Source: Eubacterium sp. AF16-48
Lineage (GTDB): Bacteria > Bacillota > Clostridia > Lachnospirales > Lachnospiraceae
Direction of reading: 5' to 3'
Assembly: GCF_003479405.1 (NCBI RefSeq)
Contig: NZ_QUHB01000001.1
Span: 124,001 to 188,000 of the forward strand
DNA length: 64,000 nt
Positions 10,037-16,753 of this stretch are shown here, piece by piece; positions within the stretch are counted from its first letter, which is position 1; every line of letters starts with the position of its first letter. A program made the translations under genes and the position numbers. The notes under the pieces are model-generated. The model was given only the letters and a program-made list of their open reading frames with translations, had not been told where the DNA came from and did no database searches.

Positions 10037-10084
10037 ATGCACTTTCTATAATGCTAATTTGCACTATCGAAAGTGCATTTTAAT
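10037..10084 (+). terminator. Intrinsic terminator of the chaperone gene
   Basis: ATGCACTTTC (10037-10046) pairs with GAAAGTGCAT (10069-10078), followed by TTTTAATT. Confidence 0.85.
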
Positions 10085-10128
10085 TATCAATAAAACAATA
10101 AAGAATAATAAAAAACAATAAGGATTTG

Positions 10129-10157
10129 TTTACAAAAACAATACAAAATGCTAAAGT
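10129..10157 (+). promoter_or_regulatory. Possible promoter of the CAP-domain gene
   Basis: TTTACA (10129-10134), 17 nt, TAAAGT (10152-10157) preceded by TGC. Each box matches 4 of 6, and the extended -10 helps. Confidence 0.45.
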
Positions 10158-10194
10158 TAGTCTAGAAGAAATGATCGGATAGACTAATTTTTTT
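10157..10194 (+). terminator. Hairpin with T run just upstream of the CAP-domain gene
   Basis: TTAGTCTA (10157-10164) pairs with TAGACTAA (10180-10187) and runs into seven T residues. It lies about 45 nt before the gene start and after a separate strong terminator, so it could be a leader attenuator; its 5' arm overlaps the predicted start region. Confidence 0.55.
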
Positions 10195-10239
10195 GCTTTA
10201 TTGATGTCTGCACAGGTTTACATCGAAAAGAGGAAAAAT

Positions 10240-11328
10240 ATGAAAAAGAGTATTTTTAGTTATAACAAGAGAGGTGCGAAAACTATCTTAATGCTTATGA
10301 TATGGATTATGTCATTTGCTTTCATTTGTTTCGGTGATGTTAGTGTAGTGCAGGCTAAAGCAAGATTGAATTATTCATGGATAACCATGACGGAAGGTTA
10401 TTCAATAAAACTGAAAGTCGCAGGAACAAAGAAGAAAGCAAAGTGGTACAGTTCAAATAAAAAAGTTGCAAAGGTAAGCAATAAGGGTGTAGTTTACGGT
10501 AAGAAAGCTGGAAAAGCAACAGTTACTGCCAAGGTTGGTGGTAAAAAGTTAAAATGTAGTGTTAAAGTTAAAAAGATACCTAAAAAGGTAGTTAAAGTGG
10601 TTGAATATAAAGACACAACATTTAGCGTTTCGGAAGTTCATATAAATCTTTATGGTGTAACATATAAAGATGAAAAATCTGTAATTTCAGATACACAGAA
10701 TGGAACCTTTACATTAGAACTATTAAATAGTAGTGGAAGTATTACATGGAGTTCAAATAATGAAAAAATTGCAACTGTTAGTAATGGAGTAATAACAGCA
10801 AAGGCAGTAGGTAGTTGTACAGTTATGGCAAAGTGTGGTGGTAAAACGTTTAAATGTCCGGTTACGGTAACTAATTATAGCAATATAGATCAGGTTTATA
10901 ATCAGAGGAATATTTACATAATGCTTAGCCTTGTTAATAAAGACAGAGTTAAGACAAAGGTAAAGCCGTTACTTTTAAAAAGTGAAGTTACAAAGGTGGC
11001 TGATATACGTGCAAAGGAAGCTGCCAAGATATTTGCTCACACAAGACCTAATGGGTTGGCTTATAAGACAGCATACAGAGATGTGGGATTTAAAATTGGA
11101 AGTGCCATTGGCGAAAATCTGTCATACAATCTTGATGCGGCAAGTAAAAGGGCGAAGATTGTGAATATGGCATACAAGAATCTTTATGCTTCTAAAGGGC
11201 ACAGACAGAATATGTTAAGCAGGGATTTTACATATATTGGTATAAGCAGCTATACAAAAGAATATGTAAATCAGTGGAATACTACATGTGTAGAAACGTA
11301 TTTTGCTCAGGAATTTTATACTAAATAG
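10240..11328 (+). CDS. Secreted Ig-like and CAP-domain protein
   Basis: A 362-residue exported protein. The start at 10240 gives MKKSIFSYNK with AAAGAGG just upstream; an in-frame TTG/ATG 12-13 codons earlier lacks a ribosome site. Residues 1 to about 42 form a long signal peptide ending VVQAKA. Two bacterial Ig-like (BIG2) domains follow, each with the WYSSNKKVAKVSNKGVV or WSSNNEKIATVSNGVI pattern and the G-x-x-T/C-V core. The C-terminal 130 residues are a CAP (SCP/PR-1) domain with FAHTRPNG, IGENLS and GHRQNML. Bacterial CAP proteins are extracellular or wall-associated, and a general activity is not established. The protein is rich in lysine, typical of secreted Clostridia proteins. It probably binds the cell envelope or a sugar. 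Confidence 0.88.
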   Translation: MKKSIFSYNKRGAKTILMLMIWIMSFAFICFGDVSVVQAKARLNYSWITMTEGYSIKLKVAGTKKKAKWYSSNKKVAKVSNKGVVYGKKAGKATVTAKVGGKKLKCSVKVKKIPKKVVKVVEYKDTTFSVSEVHINLYGVTYKDEKSVISDTQNGTFTLELLNSSGSITWSSNNEKIATVSNGVITAKAVGSCTVMAKCGGKTFKCPVTVTNYSNIDQVYNQRNIYIMLSLVNKDRVKTKVKPLLLKSEVTKVADIRAKEAAKIFAHTRPNGLAYKTAYRDVGFKIGSAIGENLSYNLDAASKRAKIVNMAYKNLYASKGHRQNMLSRDFTYIGISSYTKEYVNQWNTTCVETYFAQEFYTK

Positions 11329-11385
11329 TTGGTATATTAAAAAAAAAATAATGAAAAAATGGCATTATTTTTTAGATTATTCAGG

Positions 11386-11413
11386 TTGACAACATCGGTT
11401 AAGGTGTTATAAT
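11386..11413 (+). promoter_or_regulatory. Consensus promoter of the thrS transcript
   Basis: A perfect -35 (TTGACA, 11386-11391) and a perfect -10 (TATAAT, 11408-11413) with TGT before it, separated by 16 nt. The start would be near 11420. Confidence 0.88.
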
Positions 11414-11424
11414 GAAAATTGTTA

Positions 11425-11645
11425 AAACGATGACGAGGACAGTAGGTTATCCGGAGGGTAACAGAGAGAGGCACCATGGTTGGAAGTGTCTTACAGAAGG
11501 GTAATTGAAGACTACCTCTGAGTGGCTCTAATCAAGCACGGTGATTCCGTTATAATCGTAATGAGGGGCCAATTTATTTGGCAATCAGGGTGGAACCGCG
11601 TATATTGCGTCCCTGTTTATGGAAACATAAACAGGGGCTTTTTTT
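11425..11645 (+). promoter_or_regulatory. T-box riboswitch upstream of thrS
   Basis: The leader shows a full T-box architecture. Stem I begins near GATGACGAGGACAGTAGG. The conserved T-box sequence AGGGTGGAACCGCG is at 11587-11600. The terminator helix is CCCTGTTTAT (11611-11620) with ATAAACAGGG (11627-11636), then a T run to 11645. On the 3' side of stem I the sequence GAAGACTACCTCTG places an ACT triplet followed by A before the CCTCT pairing strand, so the specifier is most likely ACU (Thr). Uncharged tRNA-Thr would pair with it and with the T-box bulge, favouring the antiterminator and thrS expression. This fits the downstream gene. Confidence 0.95.
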
Positions 11646-11693
11646 ATTACCTATTTATGTTTCAAAAAATAAATGGATAAGGAGACCAGGAAA

Positions 11694-13655
11694 ATGAAAA
11701 TTACTTTAAAAGACGGCTCAGTAAAAGAATATGCAGAGGCAATGACAGTTAATGATATTGCTTATGACATTGCAGGAGGATTAGGAAGAGCAGCCTGCGC
11801 AGGAGAAGTTGACGGAGAGGTTGTTGATTTAAGAACAACTATTGACAAGGATTGTACATTGAATATTCTTACATTTAAGGATGAAGCTGGAAAGGCAGCT
11901 TACAGACATACAACATCACATGTGTTAGCAGAAGCTGTAAAGAATTTATATCCTGATGCAAAACTTGCCATTGGACCATCAATTGATGATGGATTTTATT
12001 ATGATTTTGACAGTGAACCATTTTCAAGGGAAGATTTAGACAAGATTGAAGCCGAAATGAAAAAAATCATTAAAAAAGGTGCTAAACTTGAGAGATTTAC
12101 ACTTCCCCGTGAAGATGCAATTAAATACATGGAAGATAGAAATGAACCATATAAGGTAGAACTTATTAAGGATTTACCAGAAGATTCAGTTATTTCATTC
12201 TATAGTCAGGGTGAATTTGTTGATTTATGTGCAGGACCACACCTTATGTCTACAAAGAAAATTAAGGCATTTAAGCTTACTTCATCATCTATGGCATATT
12301 GGAGAGGTGATGCAAATAAGGCAAGACTTCAGAGAATTTATGGAACAGCCTTTGACAGCAAGGATGAACTTAACAGCTATCTTGAAAAGTTAGAAGATGC
12401 TAAGAACCGTGATCACAATAAGTTAGGTCGTGAAATGGAATTATTTACAACTGTTGATGTAATTGGACAGGGACTTCCTCTTTTAATGCCTAAGGGAGAA
12501 AAAATGGTTCAGAAGCTCCAGAGATGGATTGAGGATTTAGAGGATAACGAGTGGGGATATGTTCGTACAAAGACACCACTTATGGCGAAATCAGATTTAT
12601 ATCGTATTTCAGGACATTGGGATCATTATAAAGAGGGTATGTTTGTTTTAGGAGATGAAGAGAATGATAAAGAAGTTTTTGCCCTTCGTCCTATGACATG
12701 TCCGTTCCAGTATTATGTATATAAGGCAAGTCAGAAGAGCTACAGAGACCTTCCTTGCAGATACGGTGAAACATCTACATTGTTTAGAAATGAAGATTCA
12801 GGTGAAATGCACGGACTTACAAGAGTTCGTCAGTTTACTATTTCAGAAGGACATTTAATTGTTCGTCCGGATCAGATGGTACAGGAATTTAAGAATTGTA
12901 TAGCCCTTGCTCAGTATTGTCTCCAGACATTAGGATTAGAGGAGGATGTAACATATCATCTTTCAAAATGGGATCCTGAAAATAAGGATAAGTATATTGG
13001 TGAACCGGAAGTTTGGAACGAAACAGAACAGGATATCAGAGATGTTTTAACAGAACTTAATATTCCTTTTGTAGAAGACGTGGGAGAAGCTGCATTCTAC
13101 GGACCAAAGGTTGATATTAATGCAAAGAATGTATACGGCAAGGAAGATACAATGATTACAATACAGTGGGATGCATTGTTAGCTGAACAGTTTGATATGT
13201 ACTATATTGATGAAAAAGGTGATAAGGTCAGACCTTACATTATTCATAGAACTTCTATCGGATGTTATGAAAGAACATTGGCATGGCTTATTGAAAAATA
13301 TGCCGGAAAGTTCCCAACATGGCTTTGTCCTGAACAGGTTAGAGTTCTCCCTATTTCAGAAAAATATGAGGAATACGCTCAGTCTGTAGCAAAAGCATTA
13401 AAGGCAAGACACATTGATGTTACAGTTGATTCACGTTCTGAAAAAATCGGATATAAGATTCGTGAAGCAAGACTTGATAAACTTCCATATATGCTTGTGG
13501 TTGGACAGCAGGAAGAAGCAGATGGTACTGTATCAGTTAGAAGCAGATTCGCAGGAGATGAGGGTGTTAAGAGTTTAGATACTTTTATTGAGCAGATTTG
13601 TAAGGAAATTGATACTAAAGAAATCAGAAAAGTTGAGATGGAAGAAAGCAAATAG
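11694..13655 (+). CDS. thrS: Threonyl-tRNA synthetase
   Basis: A 653-residue class II synthetase that charges tRNA-Thr. The start at 11694 (MKITLKDGSV) is preceded by AAGGAG at a 9-nt spacing; an ATG 21 nt upstream lies before that ribosome site and is not favoured. Domains in order: TGS (1-60), editing/SAD domain (about 70-220, with HTTSHVLAEAV and the CAGPHL segment), catalytic core (about 240-530) and the anticodon-binding domain (about 535-640). C336 in RPMTCPFQ is the expected zinc ligand. Motif 2 shows RYGETSTLFRNEDSGEMHGLTRVRQF, and motif 3 IHRTSIGCYERTLAWLIE. Expression is controlled by the T-box directly upstream. Confidence 0.98.
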   Translation: MKITLKDGSVKEYAEAMTVNDIAYDIAGGLGRAACAGEVDGEVVDLRTTIDKDCTLNILTFKDEAGKAAYRHTTSHVLAEAVKNLYPDAKLAIGPSIDDGFYYDFDSEPFSREDLDKIEAEMKKIIKKGAKLERFTLPREDAIKYMEDRNEPYKVELIKDLPEDSVISFYSQGEFVDLCAGPHLMSTKKIKAFKLTSSSMAYWRGDANKARLQRIYGTAFDSKDELNSYLEKLEDAKNRDHNKLGREMELFTTVDVIGQGLPLLMPKGEKMVQKLQRWIEDLEDNEWGYVRTKTPLMAKSDLYRISGHWDHYKEGMFVLGDEENDKEVFALRPMTCPFQYYVYKASQKSYRDLPCRYGETSTLFRNEDSGEMHGLTRVRQFTISEGHLIVRPDQMVQEFKNCIALAQYCLQTLGLEEDVTYHLSKWDPENKDKYIGEPEVWNETEQDIRDVLTELNIPFVEDVGEAAFYGPKVDINAKNVYGKEDTMITIQWDALLAEQFDMYYIDEKGDKVRPYIIHRTSIGCYERTLAWLIEKYAGKFPTWLCPEQVRVLPISEKYEEYAQSVAKALKARHIDVTVDSRSEKIGYKIREARLDKLPYMLVVGQQEEADGTVSVRSRFAGDEGVKSLDTFIEQICKEIDTKEIRKVEMEESK

Positions 13656-13680
13656 TTTTGAATAATTAATAATAAAAAAT

Positions 13681-13722
13681 CCACAATATTAGTATCGGTT
13701 TTTACCGAAATTAATATTGTGG
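13681..13722 (+). repeat. Long hairpin ending at the DUF1540 ribosome site
   Basis: CCACAATATTA (13681-13691) pairs with TAATATTGTGG (13712-13722), and an inner CGGT (13696-13699) pairs with ACCG (13704-13707). The right arm runs into the ribosome binding site (TGTGGAGG) of the next gene. No plus-strand T run follows; it may block translation or stabilise the mRNA end. Confidence 0.7.
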
Positions 13723-13730
13723 AGGTTATT

Positions 13731-14048
13731 ATGACAAAGTTAAATTGTACTGTTAAAAATTGTTACTATAACAAGGAGTCAATGTGCTGTAGAGATGGCA
13801 TTAAAGTAGGAGGCACGGATGCAACAGTTACAGATGCAACCTACTGTGGTGATTTTAGGGAAGCGGGAGATAACTTTTCTTCTAAGTGTGACTGTGGACC
13901 TGAAGGATCAGTTGATGTAAGATGCGATGCAGTAAGATGCACATTTAACGATAACTGTAAATGTCATGCATCCCAGATTACCATTGATGGAAATGGTGCA
14001 ACACATCAGAGCCAGACAGAATGTGGAAGCTTTGAATGTACATGCTAA
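13731..14048 (+). CDS. DUF1540 cysteine-rich protein
   Basis: A 105-residue protein with two DUF1540 modules, LNCTVKNCYYNKESMCC…YCGDF and VRCDAVRCTFNDNCKCHA…ECGSFEC. Each has a regular set of four or more cysteines that probably binds a metal. The family is common in Clostridia and Bacilli, sometimes linked to sporulation, but its function is unknown. The chosen ATG is 8 nt after GGAGG; a GTG 12 nt upstream lies within the hairpin arm and is rejected. It lies 75 nt after thrS with a hairpin between, so it may share the thrS transcript. Confidence 0.85.
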   Translation: MTKLNCTVKNCYYNKESMCCRDGIKVGGTDATVTDATYCGDFREAGDNFSSKCDCGPEGSVDVRCDAVRCTFNDNCKCHASQITIDGNGATHQSQTECGSFECTC

Positions 14049-14112
14049 GCATTACCTTTGGTGATGAACGTATGTTACGGAAAATTTAATAAAATAAAAT
14101 ATATATAAACTC

Positions 14113-14141
14113 TTGACATTTAAAAGTGATGATGGTAGTAT
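14113..14141 (+). promoter_or_regulatory. Promoter of the infC–rpmI–rplT operon
   Basis: TTGACA (14113-14118) and TAGTAT (14136-14141) are 17 nt apart. A TATACT three bases further gives a 20-nt spacer and is less likely. Confidence 0.7.
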
Positions 14142-14149
14142 ACTAATGT

Positions 14150-14282
14150 TGTGAAATCAAGCAGGGTATCCACCCTCACCCAGACGCATTAGGCGAGTCG
14201 AGGTTTATATGTGGTAATGGTTTTTATTTATCACTTCTTTTGTATTTTAGTGGATAATCTGTTTGGATTATCCACTTTTTTG
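14150..14282 (+). promoter_or_regulatory. Ribosomal-protein leader of infC–rpmI–rplT (L20-type), with terminator
   Basis: A leader of about 130 nt lies between the promoter and infC. It has a conserved-looking structured 5' part (GGGTATCCACCCTCACCCAG, GGCGAGTCGAGG) and ends in a strong terminator, AGTGGATAATC (14249-14259) with GATTATCCACT (14266-14276), then TTTTTT. In Firmicutes this operon is regulated by L20 binding its leader and causing early termination. The position and terminator fit that L20-leader mechanism; the exact family assignment needs a covariance-model search. Confidence 0.75.
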
Positions 14283-14318
14283 TTTTGAAAATGAAAAATA
14301 ATTTGGAGGTGCAATACT

Positions 14319-14825
14319 ATTAGCGAATTAATGATTAACGGACAGATTAGAGATAAAGAAGTTCGTGTTATTGGAACAAATGGAGAGCAGTTAGGCGTTA
14401 TGTCTGCAAGAGATGCACAGAAGTTAGCAGACGAAGCTGAACTTGATTTAATAAAGATTGCTCCAAAGGCTCAGCCACCTGTATGTAAAATAATGGATTA
14501 TGGTAAGTTTCGTTATGAACAGCAGAAGAGAGAGAAAGAAGCCAAGAAGAAACAACATGTTGTTGAAACAAAGGAAATCAGACTTTCACCTAACGTTGAA
14601 ATCAATGATTTAAAAACTAAGGCAAATAATGCCAGAAAGTTTATTGAAAAAGGCGATAAGGTAAAGGTTACTCTTCGTTTTAGAGGAAGAGAGATGGCTC
14701 ATATTAGTAGTAGTGCACATGTTTTGGATGACTTTGCAAAAATGTTAGAAGACATTGCGCAGGTTAGCAAAGCGGCAAAATTAGAAGGCAGAAACATGAC
14801 AATGTTTTTAGAAAAAAAGCGTTAA
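14319..14825 (+). CDS. infC: Translation initiation factor IF-3 (AUU start)
   Basis: A 168-residue IF-3 that binds the 30S subunit, prevents early 50S joining and checks the start codon. The N domain contains MINGQIRDKEVRVIGTNGEQLGVM, followed by a basic linker (KREKEAKKKQH) and the C domain with VKVTLRFRGREMAH. The best start is ATT at 14319: it lies 7 nt after GGAGGTG (14305-14311) and adds ISEL, the usual N terminus in Firmicutes. The first ATG (14331) is 19 nt from the ribosome site. AUU starts in infC are known to let IF-3 repress its own translation. It is the first gene of the infC–rpmI–rplT operon. Confidence 0.95.
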   Translation: MSELMINGQIRDKEVRVIGTNGEQLGVMSARDAQKLADEAELDLIKIAPKAQPPVCKIMDYGKFRYEQQKREKEAKKKQHVVETKEIRLSPNVEINDLKTKANNARKFIEKGDKVKVTLRFRGREMAHISSSAHVLDDFAKMLEDIAQVSKAAKLEGRNMTMFLEKKR

Positions 14826-14856
14826 GCTTTAGATGATTATTAAGGAGGAATAAGAC

Positions 14857-15054
14857 ATGCCAAAAATTAAGACAAGCAGAGCAGCTGCAAAACGTTTCAA
14901 AAAGACAGGTACAGGAAAGCTTAAAAGAAATAAAGCTTACAAATCACATATTTTAACTAAAAAATCAGCTAAGAGAAAGAGAAATCTTAGAAAAGCAACT
15001 ACAGCTGATGCTACAAACGTAAAGAACATGAAGAAAATTTTACCTTATCTGTAA
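14857..15054 (+). CDS. rpmI: Ribosomal protein bL35
   Basis: A 65-residue, very basic protein of the large subunit. It shows the L35 signature [20 protein letters not shown] and the [17 protein letters not shown] core. The length is normal. TAAGGAGGAATAAGAC precedes the ATG. It lies 31 nt after infC and 63 nt before rplT in the standard three-gene operon, controlled by the shared leader. Confidence 0.98.
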   Translation: MPKIKTSRAAAKRFKKTGTGKLKRNKAYKSHILTKKSAKRKRNLRKATTADATNVKNMKKILPYL

Positions 15055-15117
15055 TTATTTCAGATTAGAAGGTGAATTGGAACAGTGCATTTTAATCTAG
15101 TGTAGGAGGAAATAGAA

Positions 15118-15474
15118 ATGGCAAGAATTAAAGGCGGAATGAACGCTAAAAAGAAACATAATAGAATATTAAAGCTCGCTAAAGGTTACAGAGGAGCTAG
15201 ATCAAAACAGTATAGAGTAGCAAAGCAGTCAGTTATGAGAGCTTTGACAAGCGCATATGCAGGAAGAAAGCAGAAGAAGAGACAGTTCAGACAGTTATGG
15301 ATTGCAAGAATTAATGCTGCTGCAAGAATTAACGGACTTTCATACAGCAAGTTTATGTATGGACTTAAGTTAGCAGGCGTTGAAATGAACAGAAAGATGT
15401 TAGCTGAAATGGCAGTTAATGATGCAGAAGGATTTGCAAAGTTAGTTGAAACAGCTAAAGAAAAATTAGCATAA
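15118..15474 (+). CDS. rplT: Ribosomal protein bL20
   Basis: A 118-residue basic protein needed for early 50S assembly. It has the long N-terminal basic extension ([27 protein letters not shown]) and the globular RNA-binding domain ([21 protein letters not shown]). In Firmicutes L20 is also the repressor of this operon through the leader upstream of infC. GTAGGAGGAAATAGAA precedes the ATG, and a terminator follows. Confidence 0.98.
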   Translation: MARIKGGMNAKKKHNRILKLAKGYRGARSKQYRVAKQSVMRALTSAYAGRKQKKRQFRQLWIARINAAARINGLSYSKFMYGLKLAGVEMNRKMLAEMAVNDAEGFAKLVETAKEKLA

Positions 15475-15511
15475 TATATTTTTTAATTATATATTCTAAT
15501 TAATAAAAAGG

Positions 15512-15547
15512 CTTAAAGTGATTAATGGTCACTTTAGGTCTTTTTTT
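15512..15547 (+). terminator. Intrinsic terminator of the infC operon
   Basis: CTTAAAGTGA (15512-15521) pairs with TCACTTTAGG (15529-15538), followed by TCTTTTTTT. Confidence 0.88.
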
Positions 15548-15600
15548 ATTATAGTAAAATTATTTTATGTAACATTGGTCACAAATTAAACACAAAATAA

Positions 15601-15638
15601 ACTAATTTAAAACACAAATTTTACTAATTTAAAACACA
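15601..15638. repeat. Two direct repeats upstream of the ABC transporter operon
   Basis: ACTAATTTAAAACACA occurs exactly at 15601-15616 and again at 15623-15638, a 22-bp period (about two helical turns). A degenerate relative (AAATTAAACACAAA) precedes them. This spacing suits a regulator binding on one face of the DNA. The 15548-15691 region holds no gene. Confidence 0.6.
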
Positions 15639-15691
15639 TTATAAAAATATAATATTTATCAATGAGGTTTAAAATAGTAGGAGGCATATTA

Positions 15692-16753
15692 ATGAGCGTT
15701 ATTGAAATTGAAAATCTTGTGAAAAAATACGGCGATAACTTAGCCGTGGATAACTTGAATTTAAAAATTGAAAAGGGACGGGTATACGGGTTTTTAGGAC
15801 CAAACGGAGCAGGAAAATCTACTACAATGAATATTATAACCGGTTACATAGGGGCAACCTCCGGAACGGTAAAAATTGACGGACGTGATATTTTTAAGGA
15901 ACCGGAACAGGCAAAAAAGTGTGTAGGCTACCTTCCGGAAATGCCACCTCTTTATCAGGACATGACTGTAAGAGAATATTTGAAATTTGTGGCAGAACTT
16001 AAGAAGATACCTAAAGGCAAAAGAGAAAAGAATATAGAGGATGCCTTAAATATGACAAAGACTGATCAGGTGGAAAACAGGCTGATTAGAAATCTGTCAA
16101 AAGGTTATAAGCAAAGAGTGGGAATTGCTCAGGCACTAATTGGTATGCCGGAAGTAATTATTTTGGATGAACCAACAGTTGGTCTTGATCCAAAACAGAT
16201 AATTGAAATCAGACAGCTTATAAAGCAGTTAGGGAAAAAACATACTGTTATATTAAGCTCTCATATTTTATCAGAGATTAGTGAGGTTTGTGATTACATA
16301 TATATTATTTCCAGAGGATGTCTGGTAGCTGCCGGCAGCGAAAAGGAATTAGTTGACCAGATGGCAGGAAAAAATGTTCTTGAAATGGAGATTAAAGGCA
16401 ACAAGGATGCAGTTACAGCTATGATGGGAACTGTATCAGATGTAGGAAAATATGAAATGACAAAATCTGATAAGTCAGATAATGTTAACCTTACAATTAT
16501 AAGTGACAGGGAAAGTGATGTACGTGAGAAAATCTTTTATGCATGTGCAAATAGCAGATTACCTATTTTAAAGATGGACTTTAAGCATAAGACTCTTGAG
16601 GATATATTTATTGAATTAACGAAGGATTATGCAGCTCCGGAAAAGAAAAAGCGCAGAATAGGTAAAAGCAAAGCTGAAAAGGAGCTTCAGGAGGATATCG
16701 ACAAGGAAGTTGAAGCGTTAAATGAAATATCCCACAAGGAGGAAAATAAGTAA
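15692..16753 (+). CDS. ABC transporter ATP-binding protein (GldA-like)
   Basis: A 353-residue ATPase. The start at 15692 (MSVIEIENLV) follows GTAGGAGGCATATTA; an ATG 30 nt upstream lacks a ribosome site. Walker A is GPNGAGKST (36-44), the signature is NLSKGYKQRVGIAQAL, Walker B is VIILDEPTVGLDP and the switch histidine is in LSSHIL. The last 100 residues carry a charged tail (KKKRRIGKSKAEKELQ). It is the ATPase for the fused permease that starts within its stop codon (TAATG overlap). The set resembles gldA-gldFG, first known from Bacteroidetes gliding, but in Firmicutes the exported substrate is unknown. Confidence 0.92.
   Translation: MSVIEIENLVKKYGDNLAVDNLNLKIEKGRVYGFLGPNGAGKSTTMNIITGYIGATSGTVKIDGRDIFKEPEQAKKCVGYLPEMPPLYQDMTVREYLKFVAELKKIPKGKREKNIEDALNMTKTDQVENRLIRNLSKGYKQRVGIAQALIGMPEVIILDEPTVGLDPKQIIEIRQLIKQLGKKHTVILSSHILSEISEVCDYIYIISRGCLVAAGSEKELVDQMAGKNVLEMEIKGNKDAVTAMMGTVSDVGKYEMTKSDKSDNVNLTIISDRESDVREKIFYACANSRLPILKMDFKHKTLEDIFIELTKDYAAPEKKKRRIGKSKAEKELQEDIDKEVEALNEISHKEENK

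Noticed and set aside
11694..13655. Several short frames within thrS
   Set aside because: They lie in other frames of a clear full-length synthetase gene.
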